Of a stretch of DNA of 64,000 nt, positions 42,590 to 50,694 are shown piece after piece (the stretch's first letter is position 1; every line of letters starts with the position of its first letter). The stretch lies in assembly GCA_051954955.1 (NCBI GenBank), contig JBQCHF010000021.1, positions 36,322 to 100,321 on the forward strand. The letters are read 5' to 3'. The notes below the pieces were generated by a model. The model was not told the origin of the DNA, did no database searches, and saw nothing but the letters and a program-made list of their open reading frames with translations. The DNA comes from JBQCHF01 sp051954955. Lineage in GTDB: Bacteria; Actinomycetota; Actinomycetes; Motilibacterales; Motilibacteraceae. The position numbers and the translations under genes are program-made.

Positions 42590-43432
42590 TCACACCCCCG
42601 CCGCCACCTCCCGGCAGCGCGCCTCGACCAGGGAGTAGAGGGCGAACACGACGAAGCCGGCGGCCACCGCGAGGACCACCACCCGCCCGGAGGTGTGCCG
42701 GGCCAGCCTGCTGAGGTAGGCGTCCAGGCCCTGGGACGCGGCGGCGTTCGCCTCCACCCCGGCCAGGACGAAGAAGACGCCCACGGGCACCACCGCGAGC
42801 GCCCGCGCCGGGATGCCGACCCGGGCCACGACGTGCGCGGGCATCCGCAGCAGGGAGGGGAGTTTGCCCAGGTCCAGCCCGTCGGCGTAGTCGCCGCGGA
42901 CCGCGGTGAGCACCTGCCAGCCGCACACGCACACCACCACGACGCCGACGGCCACCACCAGCCAGCGTCCGGCCGGCAGCGCGAGCAGCGTGGCGGTGGT
43001 GGAGTCGTGCTGCTGCTCCGAGCCCACCATCACCTTGCCCAGCAGGAACTCCCCCACCAGCGCGGCCATGACGAAGTACCACAGGCCCTGCCCGGCGGTG
43101 GACAGCCGGCGCAGCCGGGAGGGTCGCCGGTCCCGGAAGGCCCCGAGCAGCCGGCTCACGCCGAAGGCGAGGAAGCCGAGCACCGCGAGCAGGAGCACCG
43201 CCTTGCCCAGCGGGTTGGCCGCGACCAGCCGCAGCGCTCCGTTGGCATCGCTCTGGTGACCGCCGCTGCCAGAGCGCAGCGCGACCACGACGGCGAGATA
43301 GCCCAGCAGCAGGTAGAACACCGCCCGCGCCACCAGCCCCAGCCGGGCGGTGAAGCGCAGGGAGCGGGACTGCGCCGCATCGCCGGCCGCACTCCGCGCC
43401 TGGGCGGAGGCGGACCCCTCGACGGCAACCAT
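42590..43432 (-). CDS. DUF1206 family membrane protein
   Basis: A 280-residue protein with about six hydrophobic helices arranged as three repeated helix pairs, each beginning with an Arg-Gly/Ala segment (ARLGLVARAVFYLLLGYLAV; STAGQGLWYFVMAALVGEFLLG; ARVGIPARALAVVPVGVFFVLAG). This threefold pattern is typical of DUF1206. Function unknown. Confidence 0.92.
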   Translation of the reverse strand: MVAVEGSASAQARSAAGDAAQSRSLRFTARLGLVARAVFYLLLGYLAVVVALRSGSGGHQSDANGALRLVAANPLGKAVLLLAVLGFLAFGVSRLLGAFRDRRPSRLRRLSTAGQGLWYFVMAALVGEFLLGKVMVGSEQQHDSTTATLLALPAGRWLVVAVGVVVVCVCGWQVLTAVRGDYADGLDLGKLPSLLRMPAHVVARVGIPARALAVVPVGVFFVLAGVEANAAASQGLDAYLSRLARHTSGRVVVLAVAAGFVVFALYSLVEARCREVAAGV

Positions 43433-43507
43433 GGCCGCCGTCCTTCCCGTTGGGGGGCGCCTGACGCGTGCCTGCCGCAGGGTGCCGCGTGACCGAGCGA
43501 CGCGCCG

Positions 43508-44155
43508 TCAACCTGCCAGCCGCTCCAGCCAGGCGTGGCCGGGGTGCACCTGGCGGAGCGACGTCGCCAGCCAGGAGCGCTGGGCCGGCGACAGCAGCGG
43601 CAGGACCGCGGCGAGGTCGTCCTCGTCCTTGCCTCGCGCGTGCCGCGCCTTGAACAGCAGCACGACCTCCGGGGCGAGGTAGGGCACCCCACCCCGGTCC
43701 CGCTGCACCAGGTCGGCGTAGGGGCGGCGGATCGCCGGGTCGCGGCGGCAGATCCAGCTGTCGCCGTCGTGCGGCTCGCGGAAGACATCGAGGACGTAGA
43801 CCCCCGAGCGGTCGCGGAACCAGGTCTGGTGCAGCAGCCCGAGCGCGTTCGCGGCGCCCGGTGCGGTCAGCGGCCAGCGCCGACCCGAGCCCACGACGTC
43901 GACGTCGAGGTCGGCGAGCGCGGCACGGACCGCCGCGAAGCCTGCGGCCGGGACGGCGATCTCGAGGTCGTCGTGCGCGCGGGGCTGCAGCGAGGGGTCG
44001 CGGTGGCCCCGGAAGAGGTCGATCGCCCAGCCGCCGGCCACCGCCCATGGCACCTCCACGCCGGCCAGCCGGGCCGCCACCTGCGCCGGCGTCCACGGCG
44101 ACCACGGCGGGTCCTCCCCCAGCGGCTCCCCGCCGGGGGGCAGCTGCTCGTCCAC
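43508..44155 (-). CDS. Nucleotidyltransferase-fold protein (aminoglycoside adenylyltransferase-like)
   Basis: A 215-residue protein. The segment WAVAGGWAIDLFRGH and HDDLEIAVP resembles the nucleotidyltransferase core of the ANT(2'')/LinA-type and related uncharacterised proteins, with Asp pairs in HDDLEI and YVLDVFREP. The C-terminus includes YLAPEVVLLFKARHARGKDEDDLAAVLPLL, as in many nucleotidyltransferase singletons. Drug modification is only a possibility. Start reads VDEQLPPGG at 44155. Confidence 0.8.
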   Translation of the reverse strand: MDEQLPPGGEPLGEDPPWSPWTPAQVAARLAGVEVPWAVAGGWAIDLFRGHRDPSLQPRAHDDLEIAVPAAGFAAVRAALADLDVDVVGSGRRWPLTAPGAANALGLLHQTWFRDRSGVYVLDVFREPHDGDSWICRRDPAIRRPYADLVQRDRGGVPYLAPEVVLLFKARHARGKDEDDLAAVLPLLSPAQRSWLATSLRQVHPGHAWLERLAG

Positions 44156-44254
44156 GTCCCTCCCCCTCGGCCACGTCGGTCCGGTGCGACCCCGGGCAGC
44201 ACGAAGCGCGCCGTCGCCCGGGACCCGGGCTCCAGCGCGCTGCGAGGAGGTCGG

Positions 44255-44473
44255 CTACTTGTGGCGGTAGACGATGCGCCCGCGAGTGAGGTCGTAGGGG
44301 CTGAGCTCCACGACGACCTTGTCCTCGAGCAGGACGCGGATGTAGTGACGGCGCATCCGGCCGGACAGGTGCGCCAGCACCTGGTGGCCGTTGGCCAGGT
44401 CCACGCGGAACATCGTGTTGGGCAGGGCCTCGACGACGGTGCCCTCGACCTCGATGGCGTCAGCCTTCGGCAT
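44255..44473 (-). CDS. infA: Translation initiation factor IF-1 (stand-alone copy)
   Basis: A 72-residue OB-fold protein: IEVEGTVVEALPNTMFRVDL, NGHQVLAHLSGRMRRHYIRVL, ELSPYDLTRGRIVYRHK. Length and core match bacterial IF-1, which occupies the ribosomal A site during initiation. The N-terminus MPKADAIEVEG differs from the MAKKDGAIEVEG-type start I expect of actinobacterial ribosomal-locus IF-1. It is not followed by rpmJ/rpsM, so it is probably a second infA copy. GAAGGGA precedes the ATG at 44473. Confidence 0.95.
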   Translation of the reverse strand: MPKADAIEVEGTVVEALPNTMFRVDLANGHQVLAHLSGRMRRHYIRVLLEDKVVVELSPYDLTRGRIVYRHK

Positions 44474-44598
44474 GCATTTCCCTTCGGTGAGGCGGACCGG
44501 ACGGACCACCTGGAGGCACAGGGTACCCCGGCGACAGGCGCCGATGCCGGGCCGCACGTCCCCCCTCCCCGCGACGCTACCCGCTCGGGCGGTCCTGC

Positions 44599-45594
44599 TC
44601 ACCCGCCACGCGGGTGCTCGCGGTACCACGTGCGCCAGACCAGCCGGTGGACCGGGATCCACCGCGGGACGCTGCGCACGCCGGGGATGAACGGGACCAG
44701 GACGAAGCCGAGGGTGAGCAGCGCCATCAGCCCCCACACGAGGGCGTCGGCGTTGCCGGAGGTGGAGAACGGCTTGACCTGGTACCAGAACGTGTAGAGC
44801 CACAGCCACGACTGGCCCGGGTAGTTGCCGGTCTCGTTCATCATCCCCCACTGGTCCCCGCTGAGGTGCTGCTCGCTGGTGGCCTTGCCCTCCAGGTAGG
44901 CGCCGTCGGCGAGGAAGAGCATCGAACGGGTGTGGTCGGTGGCGTAGGGGCCCTTCTCGGCGTCGATCACCGCGTCCAGGTGGCCGCGGCGCGCCATCCC
45001 GAGCAGCGCGCCGGTCATCACCGGCACCGGGCCGTAGCGGCCAGGCGCGACCTTGGCCGGGTCGCCGCCGGGAGCCGCGGCCAGCGCGTCGCCGTAAGCC
45101 GTGGCCCACGCGGTCCGTTGCGCCGGGGACGCCGCGTCCCAGGCGGACAGGGCGAGGGAGAGCACCGGCGTCGGCGGCAGGGTCCGCAGCGGGGCCACGA
45201 CGAAGTCGTTCGCGGCGTCGACCGGCACCCGCACCCCGGCCCACTTCTGCAGGTGCAGCGGGCCGAGGCTCTGCTCGCCGCCGCCGTCGGTGTAGGGCGC
45301 GCCGTAGGTGGCGGTACCGCTGGTGCCGGCCAGCTCGCTGGTGGCCGTGGCGACGACGTCGGCGGGGGCGGCGGAGGCCCAGGTCGCCGTGGTCACCGCC
45401 CACTCGTCCGGGCTGCTGAAGACCGCCGCCAGCACGAGCACCAGCGCCCCGACGACGACGAGGGCGACGACACCCTCCTTGACCAGGTCGTACGGCCGGG
45501 TCGGCCCGCTCCAGGGGCGGTCCGAGGGCAGCGGGCGGCCGCGCTGGCGCGGGACCGCTCCGGCCCGCGGTCTGGTCCGCGACGGCGCGGTCAT
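44599..45594 (-). CDS. Membrane protein with large extracytoplasmic domain, C-terminal partner of split cytochrome b
   Basis: A 331-residue protein: cytoplasmic N-tail, TM1 near 42-62 (GVVALVVVGALVLVLAAVFSS), an extracytoplasmic region of about 215 residues (residues 63-280) and a C-terminal helix near 286-305 (ALVWGLMALLTLGFVLVPFIPG) followed by a basic tail ending WRTWYREHP. The last helix and tail resemble subunit-IV-like C-terminal parts of cytochrome b. The insert has no haem-binding CXXCH. ATG 45594 overlaps the preceding cytochrome b stop by 4 bases. Function inferred only from that coupling. Confidence 0.75.
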   Translation of the reverse strand: MTAPSRTRPRAGAVPRQRGRPLPSDRPWSGPTRPYDLVKEGVVALVVVGALVLVLAAVFSSPDEWAVTTATWASAAPADVVATATSELAGTSGTATYGAPYTDGGGEQSLGPLHLQKWAGVRVPVDAANDFVVAPLRTLPPTPVLSLALSAWDAASPAQRTAWATAYGDALAAAPGGDPAKVAPGRYGPVPVMTGALLGMARRGHLDAVIDAEKGPYATDHTRSMLFLADGAYLEGKATSEQHLSGDQWGMMNETGNYPGQSWLWLYTFWYQVKPFSTSGNADALVWGLMALLTLGFVLVPFIPGVRSVPRWIPVHRLVWRTWYREHPRGG

Positions 45595-46304
45595 CGCCGC
45601 TCGCCCGCCTGCTCGAGGTCCGGCTCGAGGTCCGGCTCGATGTCCTGCTCGATGTCCGGCTCGATGTCCGGCTCGGTATCCAGGCCCAGCGGCGGCACGA
45701 CGCCGCGGCGGCGCACCAGCAGCACGTGCCAGACCGCGAGGACGCCCACCGCGAACGGGGCCACCACCACGTGGACCAGCAGCACCTGGCCGAGGTCGAG
45801 GGTGTTGAAGAAGGCGCCGATGCCGACCGAGTTCAGCCCGTCCTTGGCCTGGGTCGCGATCCACTGCGCGTCGAAGTTGGTCTGCACCAGATAGCCGGTG
45901 AACGCCGCGGCGATCGAGGCGAGGAAGGCGACCGCCCCGGTCACCCAGGTGGCGGCCCGTCGGCCGCGCCAGGCGGCCATCCAGTACTTGCCCCACAGGT
46001 GCACGACCATCGTGAAGAAGAACAGCTCCACGCTCCACAGGTGCGTGCTGTTCACGAAGTGCCCGAGCCCGGACACGTGCCACCAGGCCGGTCCCTTCAG
46101 CGCGAGGACGAGCCCGGAGACCAGGACCCAGGCGAACGCGGCGAGGGTGGCCACCCCGAACACGTAGATCCACGACGCCACGTAGGCAGGCTGCTCGTCC
46201 GGCAGCGCCTTCTCCGGGGGCAGCTCGCGCAGCAGTCGGCCCCGCAGCCGGCCGGTCCACCCGCCGGCCGGGACCGTGCTGAGCGTCTCGCGTCTCGCGG
46301 TCAC
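45591..46304 (-). CDS. Cytochrome b (b6-type) N-terminal subunit
   Basis: A 237-residue four-helix dihaem cytochrome b. The ligand pairs are conserved: helix B His residues 14 apart (STHLW...VVHLWGKYW), and helix D His residues 15 apart (LLVHVVVAPF...AVWHVLLVRR), the b6-like spacing. A conserved GYLVQTNFDAQW loop lies between. The C-terminal tail is a run of acidic repeats (EPDIEPDIEQDIEPD). GTG 46304 overlaps the stop of the 50-residue protein by 4 bases. Membrane electron transfer, probably with menaquinol. No Rieske or cytochrome c gene is adjacent. Confidence 0.88.
   Translation of the reverse strand: MTARRETLSTVPAGGWTGRLRGRLLRELPPEKALPDEQPAYVASWIYVFGVATLAAFAWVLVSGLVLALKGPAWWHVSGLGHFVNSTHLWSVELFFFTMVVHLWGKYWMAAWRGRRAATWVTGAVAFLASIAAAFTGYLVQTNFDAQWIATQAKDGLNSVGIGAFFNTLDLGQVLLVHVVVAPFAVGVLAVWHVLLVRRRGVVPPLGLDTEPDIEPDIEQDIEPDLEPDLEQAGERR
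45611..45682. repeat. Six 12-base tandem repeats in the cytochrome b tail
   Basis: Six consecutive 12-base units of the type GCTCGATGTCCG (plus strand) encode the acidic EPDI/EPDL/EQDI tetrapeptide repeats at the C-terminus of cytochrome b, immediately before the coupled start of the next subunit. Confidence 0.92.
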
Positions 46305-46453
46305 CTGCGCCGCCTCGGGAACGGCAGCAGCAGCGCCAGCACGAACACGACGAGCATCAGGACGATGACGGCGAGGTTGGCGTAGGTGATCTGCACGACG
46401 GCCCACGTGACGACCCGCGTGCCACCGTCCAGCCCGACCGCGACCGCACCCAT
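46301..46453 (-). CDS. 50-residue single-helix membrane protein of the cytochrome b operon
   Basis: A 50-residue protein too short for usual gene finding. It has a polar N-terminus (MGAVAVGLDGGTRVV), one long hydrophobic helix (YANLAVIVLMLVVFVLALLLPF) and a basic end (PRRRR). GGAGGAGG lies 7 bases before the ATG at 46453 and the TGA overlaps the cytochrome b GTG by 4 bases. Size, topology and coupling resemble small helper subunits of quinol oxidoreductases (Pet G/L/N or CydX-like), but no homology is claimed. Confidence 0.75.
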   Translation of the reverse strand: MGAVAVGLDGGTRVVTWAVVQITYANLAVIVLMLVVFVLALLLPFPRRRR

Positions 46454-46639
46454 CGCGCACCTCCTCCGGGCTCGACGAGGCAGTGAGCGGAGCAGGCCCT
46501 GCGCGCACCGTCCGCGCCGGGGCGTCGGTCGGCCCGGGTCCTACGTCCCGATCCGACCGAGCGGGGAGAAGCCTTTGCCCTGCTCAGCTCCGGCCTCGAC
46601 CTGACCGCGACGGACCCTTGAACCGCGACCCGCCGGCGG

Positions 46640-46939
46640 TCAGGCGGCGGGACCGTGCGAGCGGACCAGCTCGGCAGCCTGCGCGAGGTCGTAGTAACGA
46701 CGGTGGACGTGCCCCGAGCCGTCGCGCAGCACCTGCACGAGCACGCCGCGCTCCACGCTGCTGGGGCGCAGGCCCAGCCGGTCCAGGTCGGAGGCGATCT
46801 GGTCCCGACCGACCCGCAGCTCGTCCTCGAGGTCGGCCAGGGTCCGCTCCCGGGCGGCCGGACCGGCCACCGCGTGCAGCTCCGACTGCAGCTCGCGCCA
46901 TCTCATGGACGACCCGCTGCCCACCCCGTGCCTGCTCAT
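46640..46939 (-). CDS. Small putative winged-helix protein
   Basis: A 99-residue soluble protein with helical content and a region LADLEDELRVGRDQIASDLDRLGLRP that resembles a helix-turn-helix, followed by a possible wing (RGVLVQVLRDGSGHVHRRYY). No confident family. ATG 46939 follows GGAGGG by 6 bases; the ATG at 46906 is an alternative. It lies 186 bases upstream of the cytochrome b operon on the same strand and could regulate it, which is speculation. Confidence 0.6.
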   Translation of the reverse strand: MSRHGVGSGSSMRWRELQSELHAVAGPAARERTLADLEDELRVGRDQIASDLDRLGLRPSSVERGVLVQVLRDGSGHVHRRYYDLAQAAELVRSHGPAA

Positions 46940-47154
46940 GCCTGGCCCTCCGCACGCACTCGGTCCCGCACCGCAGCCGGCACCGGTCGCGGCGCCTGCT
47001 GCTGGACGCGGGACCGCCGTCGGCGGCCCCAAGAACGGCTCGCGCGGCTCGCGTGACCCGGTCTGTGCCACAGCGTCGGCCGGACGTGCTCGCGGTTGAG
47101 GAGTCAGCGGCCGCAGCTACTCGATCGGCGGTGGCGTGCCCACGATCGGCGTCC

Positions 47155-47748
47155 TCAGCTCGCCTCCCCGGCCGGGACGACGAGGCAGGAGACCTGGACC
47201 CGGCGCGTCCCCGGCCGCTGCGCCGAGTCCTCGCGGCGGCCCCGGTAACGGTCCAGCACGGCGGCCAGCTCACGCTCGAGCCCGCGCGCCTCCTCCAGGG
47301 TGAGCGAGAGGGTGGAGCGGGCAACCGTCATCGCCTCGCGCCAGCCCTCGTCCTCGCCGGCCTGACGGGCCACGAAGTCGAGCGCCGCCCGGCGGTCGGC
47401 GTCCAGGACGGTCACCAGCAGGGCCTGTTCGGCGGCGGTGGTGGCGGCCGGCGCGGCCGACTCCACCCGCAGCCCGGTGCCCTTGCCCCGCCACGGCCGT
47501 TCCCGGCCGGAGGAGGCCGGGGCACGCTCCACCAGGCCCCAGCGCTCCATCGCGCGCAGGTGGTAGCTCATCGCCGACGGCGAGAGCCCGGCGATCTCGC
47601 CGCACTGGGTGGCGGTGAGCTCGCGACCCTGCAGCAGCGCCTCGAGCACGGCCAGCCGCGCCGGGTGCGCCAGCGCGCGGATCGCCTTCGGGTCGCTCAG
47701 AACGAGGTCGCCGAGGTCGCCGTCCGGCCCGCCCTCCGCTGCCGCCAT
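47155..47748 (-). CDS. ArsR-like winged-helix transcriptional regulator
   Basis: A 197-residue regulator. Winged helix at residues 18-90: SDPKAIRALAHPARLAVLEALL, LTATQCGEIAGLSPSAMSYHLRAMERWGLVERA. The C-terminal 100 residues are helical and may bind a ligand; the typical ArsR metal Cys cluster is absent. It is divergent from an MFS exporter across about 95 bases and is probably its repressor. Confidence 0.92.
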   Translation of the reverse strand: MAAAEGGPDGDLGDLVLSDPKAIRALAHPARLAVLEALLQGRELTATQCGEIAGLSPSAMSYHLRAMERWGLVERAPASSGRERPWRGKGTGLRVESAAPAATTAAEQALLVTVLDADRRAALDFVARQAGEDEGWREAMTVARSTLSLTLEEARGLERELAAVLDRYRGRREDSAQRPGTRRVQVSCLVVPAGEAS

Positions 47749-47807
47749 GGCGCGCAGGCTACTGGCCGCGGCGGCGCCTTCGGTGGTGCCGCACGACCCT
47801 CTCCCCC

Positions 47808-47843
47808 TTGACCTCCCGCAATGTGAAGTGTTTGCTTCGAAGC
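47808..47843 (+). promoter_or_regulatory. Candidate promoter and operator before the MFS exporter
   Basis: TTGACC at 47808-47813 could be a -35 box. A perfect 10-base palindrome GCTTCGAAGC (47834-47843) directly abuts the exporter ATG at 47844, within a wider partial dyad (TGAAG...CTTCGAAGCA). A dyad placed where RNA polymerase or the ribosome must bind fits an operator for the divergent ArsR-like regulator. No Shine-Dalgarno site is seen, so the mRNA may be nearly leaderless. Confidence 0.45.
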
Positions 47844-49130
47844 ATGTCCTTCACGTCTGCGGTGACCCCGCCCCCCTCGCTCTGGCGGCACCGGGACCTC
47901 CGCGTCGCGGTGCTGGCCCGGGCCGCGTGCCTCCTCGGCGACGAGGCCGCCGTCGTGGCGCTGGTGCTGCGCGCGCACGACCGGGCCGACGGGGCGGGCA
48001 CGGACGGCTGGCTGGTGGCCGGGTTGTTCGCGGCAGCGGCGCTGCCCGCGGTGCTGCTCGCCCCCTGGGTGGGCCGCCTGGTCGACGCGAGCAGCAGCCG
48101 TCGCCTGCTGGTCACCGCCGGGCTGGTCCAGGCCGCGCTCTGCTGCGCCCTGGCTGCCGTCTCCGCCCCGGTCGCGGTGCTCGCCCTGGTGGCGACCCTC
48201 GGGCTCGGGCAGGCCGTCACCGCCGTCACCTGGCAGGCGCTGCTCCCGCACCTGGTCGCCCCGGAGCGCCTGGCCGCGGCCCTCGGGCTGAGCCAGGCCA
48301 CCGCGACGGGTGCCGCCGTGCTCGCGCCGGTGCTGGCCGGGTTGCTCGTCGGGACGGTCGGCGCCCCGCCCGTGCTGCTGCTCGACGCCGCCACGTTCCT
48401 GGCGCTCACCGCTGCCGGCCTGCTGGTCCGCACCGCCCGTCACCCCGAGGTCGTCCCACCCGGCCAAGGGCAGCCGCACGGCCGAGCCCGCGACGGGGCG
48501 CTGTTCCTGAGGCAGGACAAGGTGATCGCCCCGCTGGTGGCTGCGCTGCTCGCCTTCGTCCTGCTCGCCGGGAGCGTGAACGTGGTCGAGGTGTTCCTGG
48601 TGCGCGACTCCTACGGCGCGTCGAGCACCTGGTACGGCATGCTCGGCGCGGTCTTCGCTGTCGGGCTGGTGCTGGGCTCGGCGATCGCCGGCCGGTGCCG
48701 CGGCAGCCTGTCCCTGGTGCGCTCGGACCTCGCGGGGGTGGCCGCTCTGGCCGCCGGCCTGGTCCTCTTCGGCCTGGTGCCCGGTGTCGTGCTCGCGCTG
48801 CCCGCCGCGCTGCTGGCCGGCACCGGCAACGGCGTGGTCAACGTCGCCACCGGCGCGCTGGTCATGGGACGGGCCCCTGAGGCCTTGCGCGGAAGGGTCG
48901 GGGCCGCGCTGGGCGGATCGACCAACGCGGCCATGCTCGCCGCGCTGGCCCTCGGCGGGGCATTGGCCGCGGTCCTCGACCCTCGCGCGGTGTTCCTGCT
49001 GTGCGGCGGGGCTGCCCTGCTGGTGGTCGCCCTCGCGGCTCCGCCGGTGCTCCGCGCGGTCCGCCGCGAGCTCTCCTCCTACGAGCAGTCGGAGATCTCG
49101 CCACTGCCCGCCGCGGCGTCGTCGGCGTAG
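47844..49130 (+). CDS. MFS exporter
   Basis: A 428-residue transporter with 12 hydrophobic segments. Landmarks: APWVGRLVDASSSRRLL (motif A-like loop), TAVTWQALLPHLVAPERLAAALGLSQATATGAAVLAPVLAG and MGRAPEALRGRVGAAL. It resembles the macrolide/enterobactin-type exporters (DHA3). Substrate unknown. The ATG at 47844 starts the protein; an in-frame TTG at 47808 is less likely. Probably controlled by the divergent ArsR-like regulator. Confidence 0.92.
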   Translation: MSFTSAVTPPPSLWRHRDLRVAVLARAACLLGDEAAVVALVLRAHDRADGAGTDGWLVAGLFAAAALPAVLLAPWVGRLVDASSSRRLLVTAGLVQAALCCALAAVSAPVAVLALVATLGLGQAVTAVTWQALLPHLVAPERLAAALGLSQATATGAAVLAPVLAGLLVGTVGAPPVLLLDAATFLALTAAGLLVRTARHPEVVPPGQGQPHGRARDGALFLRQDKVIAPLVAALLAFVLLAGSVNVVEVFLVRDSYGASSTWYGMLGAVFAVGLVLGSAIAGRCRGSLSLVRSDLAGVAALAAGLVLFGLVPGVVLALPAALLAGTGNGVVNVATGALVMGRAPEALRGRVGAALGGSTNAAMLAALALGGALAAVLDPRAVFLLCGGAALLVVALAAPPVLRAVRRELSSYEQSEISPLPAAASSA

Positions 49131-49847
49131 CGGGCCACCAGCGCGCCGAGGCGGGCGGCGTGCGCGCCGTGCCAGTAGACCTGGCCGCACGCCACGCAGC
49201 GGACGAAGCGCTCCTGCGTCCGCCGGGTCCCCGGCTCGAGCCGGTCGAGCACCTCGCTCTTGGCCACCGGGCGCAGCTCCCCGCCGCACGCAGTGCACCG
49301 GCTCCAGGGCGCCAGCGGCAGCCGGAACCGGTCCAGGACGTCGGCCAGCTGCTCGTCCGGCCGCTGCCCGCGCACGAAGGCGGCCCGGCGCAGCGAGCGG
49401 CGCATGAGCAGCCCGCGGTCCATGGTGAGCAGCAGGCGGTCCTCGGCAGCGGCCCGCTCGACCAGCTCGTGGTCCTGTGCGCCCACGGCTCCGGCGGGTG
49501 CGTAGGCGACGTCGACGTCGAGCAGCCGGAGCCGCCGGGCCAGCGCCCCCAGATGGACGTCGAGCAGCAGCCGCGGCGGGCCGGCCAGCGGCTGGGGGCG
49601 GACCACCGGGAGGACGTCGACGACGCCGGACCCGGCCGGCTCGGAGGCGGCGACCACCTCGCGGCCGCGCCGCAGCGCCCCGACCTCGGTCAGCGGCACC
49701 CCCACCGACTGCACGGTGTGGCCGAGCGTGTCCGTCGGCGCCGGCTGGACGCACGCGACGCCGTCGCCGCAGCGGCGGGCGGGCGGGCAGCAGGAACCGC
49801 AGGGCCGGGTCCATCCGCAGCGTCAGCACGCGCACCTGCTCGTCCAT
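49079..49847 (-). pseudogene. Mut7-C RNase-domain gene frameshifted at a CGGG repeat
   Basis: From an ATG at 49847, one frame encodes the expected N-terminus (MDEQVRVLTLRMDPALRFLLP) of a ubiquitin-like/Mut7-C protein; the rest (CGDGVACVQPAPTDTLGHTVQ, then PPRLLLDVHLGALARRLRLLD, HELVERAAAEDRLLLTMDRGLL, and CTACGG.. CVACGQVYW zinc cysteines) continues in another frame. The switch falls at three tandem CGGG units (49776-49787). Removing one unit restores a continuous frame of about 250 codons. Alternatively translation begins at GTG 49714 without the N-terminal domain. Overlaps the convergent MFS gene by about 50 bases. Confidence 0.75.
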
Positions 49848-49976
49848 GGTCGCAACGGCGCCGACCTCCGATCTTCGAAGGGTTGGACAGCTCTCACCGG
49901 GGCATCTGCCGCTCACGCGTCGATCACCGGGTCGAGACGACGGGCCCGGAACAACACCCGACGGTGGAGGTGACCG

Positions 49977-50447
49977 GTGCGCGCATCGGTCGAGGTGCTG
50001 GCCTGGACCGTGGCCGGGGTCCTGGTCTGGCTGGCCACGTTGTCCACCATCGGCCCCGCCGACGTCGCCCTGGCCGTGGCCTGCTCGCTGCTGTGCGGCC
50101 TGGCCGCCTGGCAGGGGCGGCGGGCGACCGGCGGGCACTGGCGGGCTCAGCTCCGCTGGTGGCGGCTGCCGTTCGTGGTGCTCGCCGCGCTGGCGGTCGA
50201 CACCCCCCGCACCTTGCGGCTGCCCTGGAGGGTGCTGCGCGGCCGCGCGGAGCCGGGCCGGCTGGAGCGGTTCGCGCTCCCCGGTGAAGCAGAGGTACTG
50301 GCCGCCAGCCGCCGGGCCGTCGCCGCCACCACCATGAGTGCGACACCGTCGAGCATCGTCCTGGACGCGGACCCCGAGACCGGGCACGTGCTGCTGCACG
50401 TCGTGGAGCCGGAGGTGGTGCCGCTGCGCCGCGAGGTGAGCGGATGA
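49977..50447 (+). CDS. mrpE: Mrp/Mnh antiporter subunit E
   Basis: A 156-residue membrane protein: two or three helices (LAWTVAGVLVWLATLS, ADVALAVACSLLCGLAAW) and a C-terminal soluble region with SIVLDADPETGHVLLHVVE, characteristic of MrpE/MbhA. First gene of a seven-gene operon with overlapping ends. GGTGGAGG precedes the GTG at 49977. Mrp complexes exchange Na+ for H+. Confidence 0.92.
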   Translation: MRASVEVLAWTVAGVLVWLATLSTIGPADVALAVACSLLCGLAAWQGRRATGGHWRAQLRWWRLPFVVLAALAVDTPRTLRLPWRVLRGRAEPGRLERFALPGEAEVLAASRRAVAATTMSATPSSIVLDADPETGHVLLHVVEPEVVPLRREVSG

Positions 50448-50692
50448 CGTTCTGGATCTGGATGACGCTGGCGCTGATGACGGCCGGGCTGCTGCCGGCG
50501 CTCGTGGTGGCCGCCCGCGGCGAGCCTCTCCGACGGCTCGTAGGTCTCGAGCTGGCCACCCCGGTGGCCGTCCTGGTGCTGATGGCGGTCGCGCAGGTCG
50601 CGTCCTCCAGCGCCGACCTGGTCGTGCCGCTGGTGCTCGCCGTCCTCGCCTACGCCGGCACCCTCGTGTTCGTCCGGCTCCTGCGCAGGTAG
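50444..50692 (+). CDS. mrpF: Mrp/Mnh antiporter subunit F
   Basis: An 82-residue protein with three hydrophobic helices and the MrpF/MbhB pattern. The start ATG overlaps the mrpE stop by 4 bases. Length (about 85) is typical. Confidence 0.9.
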   Translation: MTFWIWMTLALMTAGLLPALVVAARGEPLRRLVGLELATPVAVLVLMAVAQVASSSADLVVPLVLAVLAYAGTLVFVRLLRR

Positions 50693-50694
50693 AC

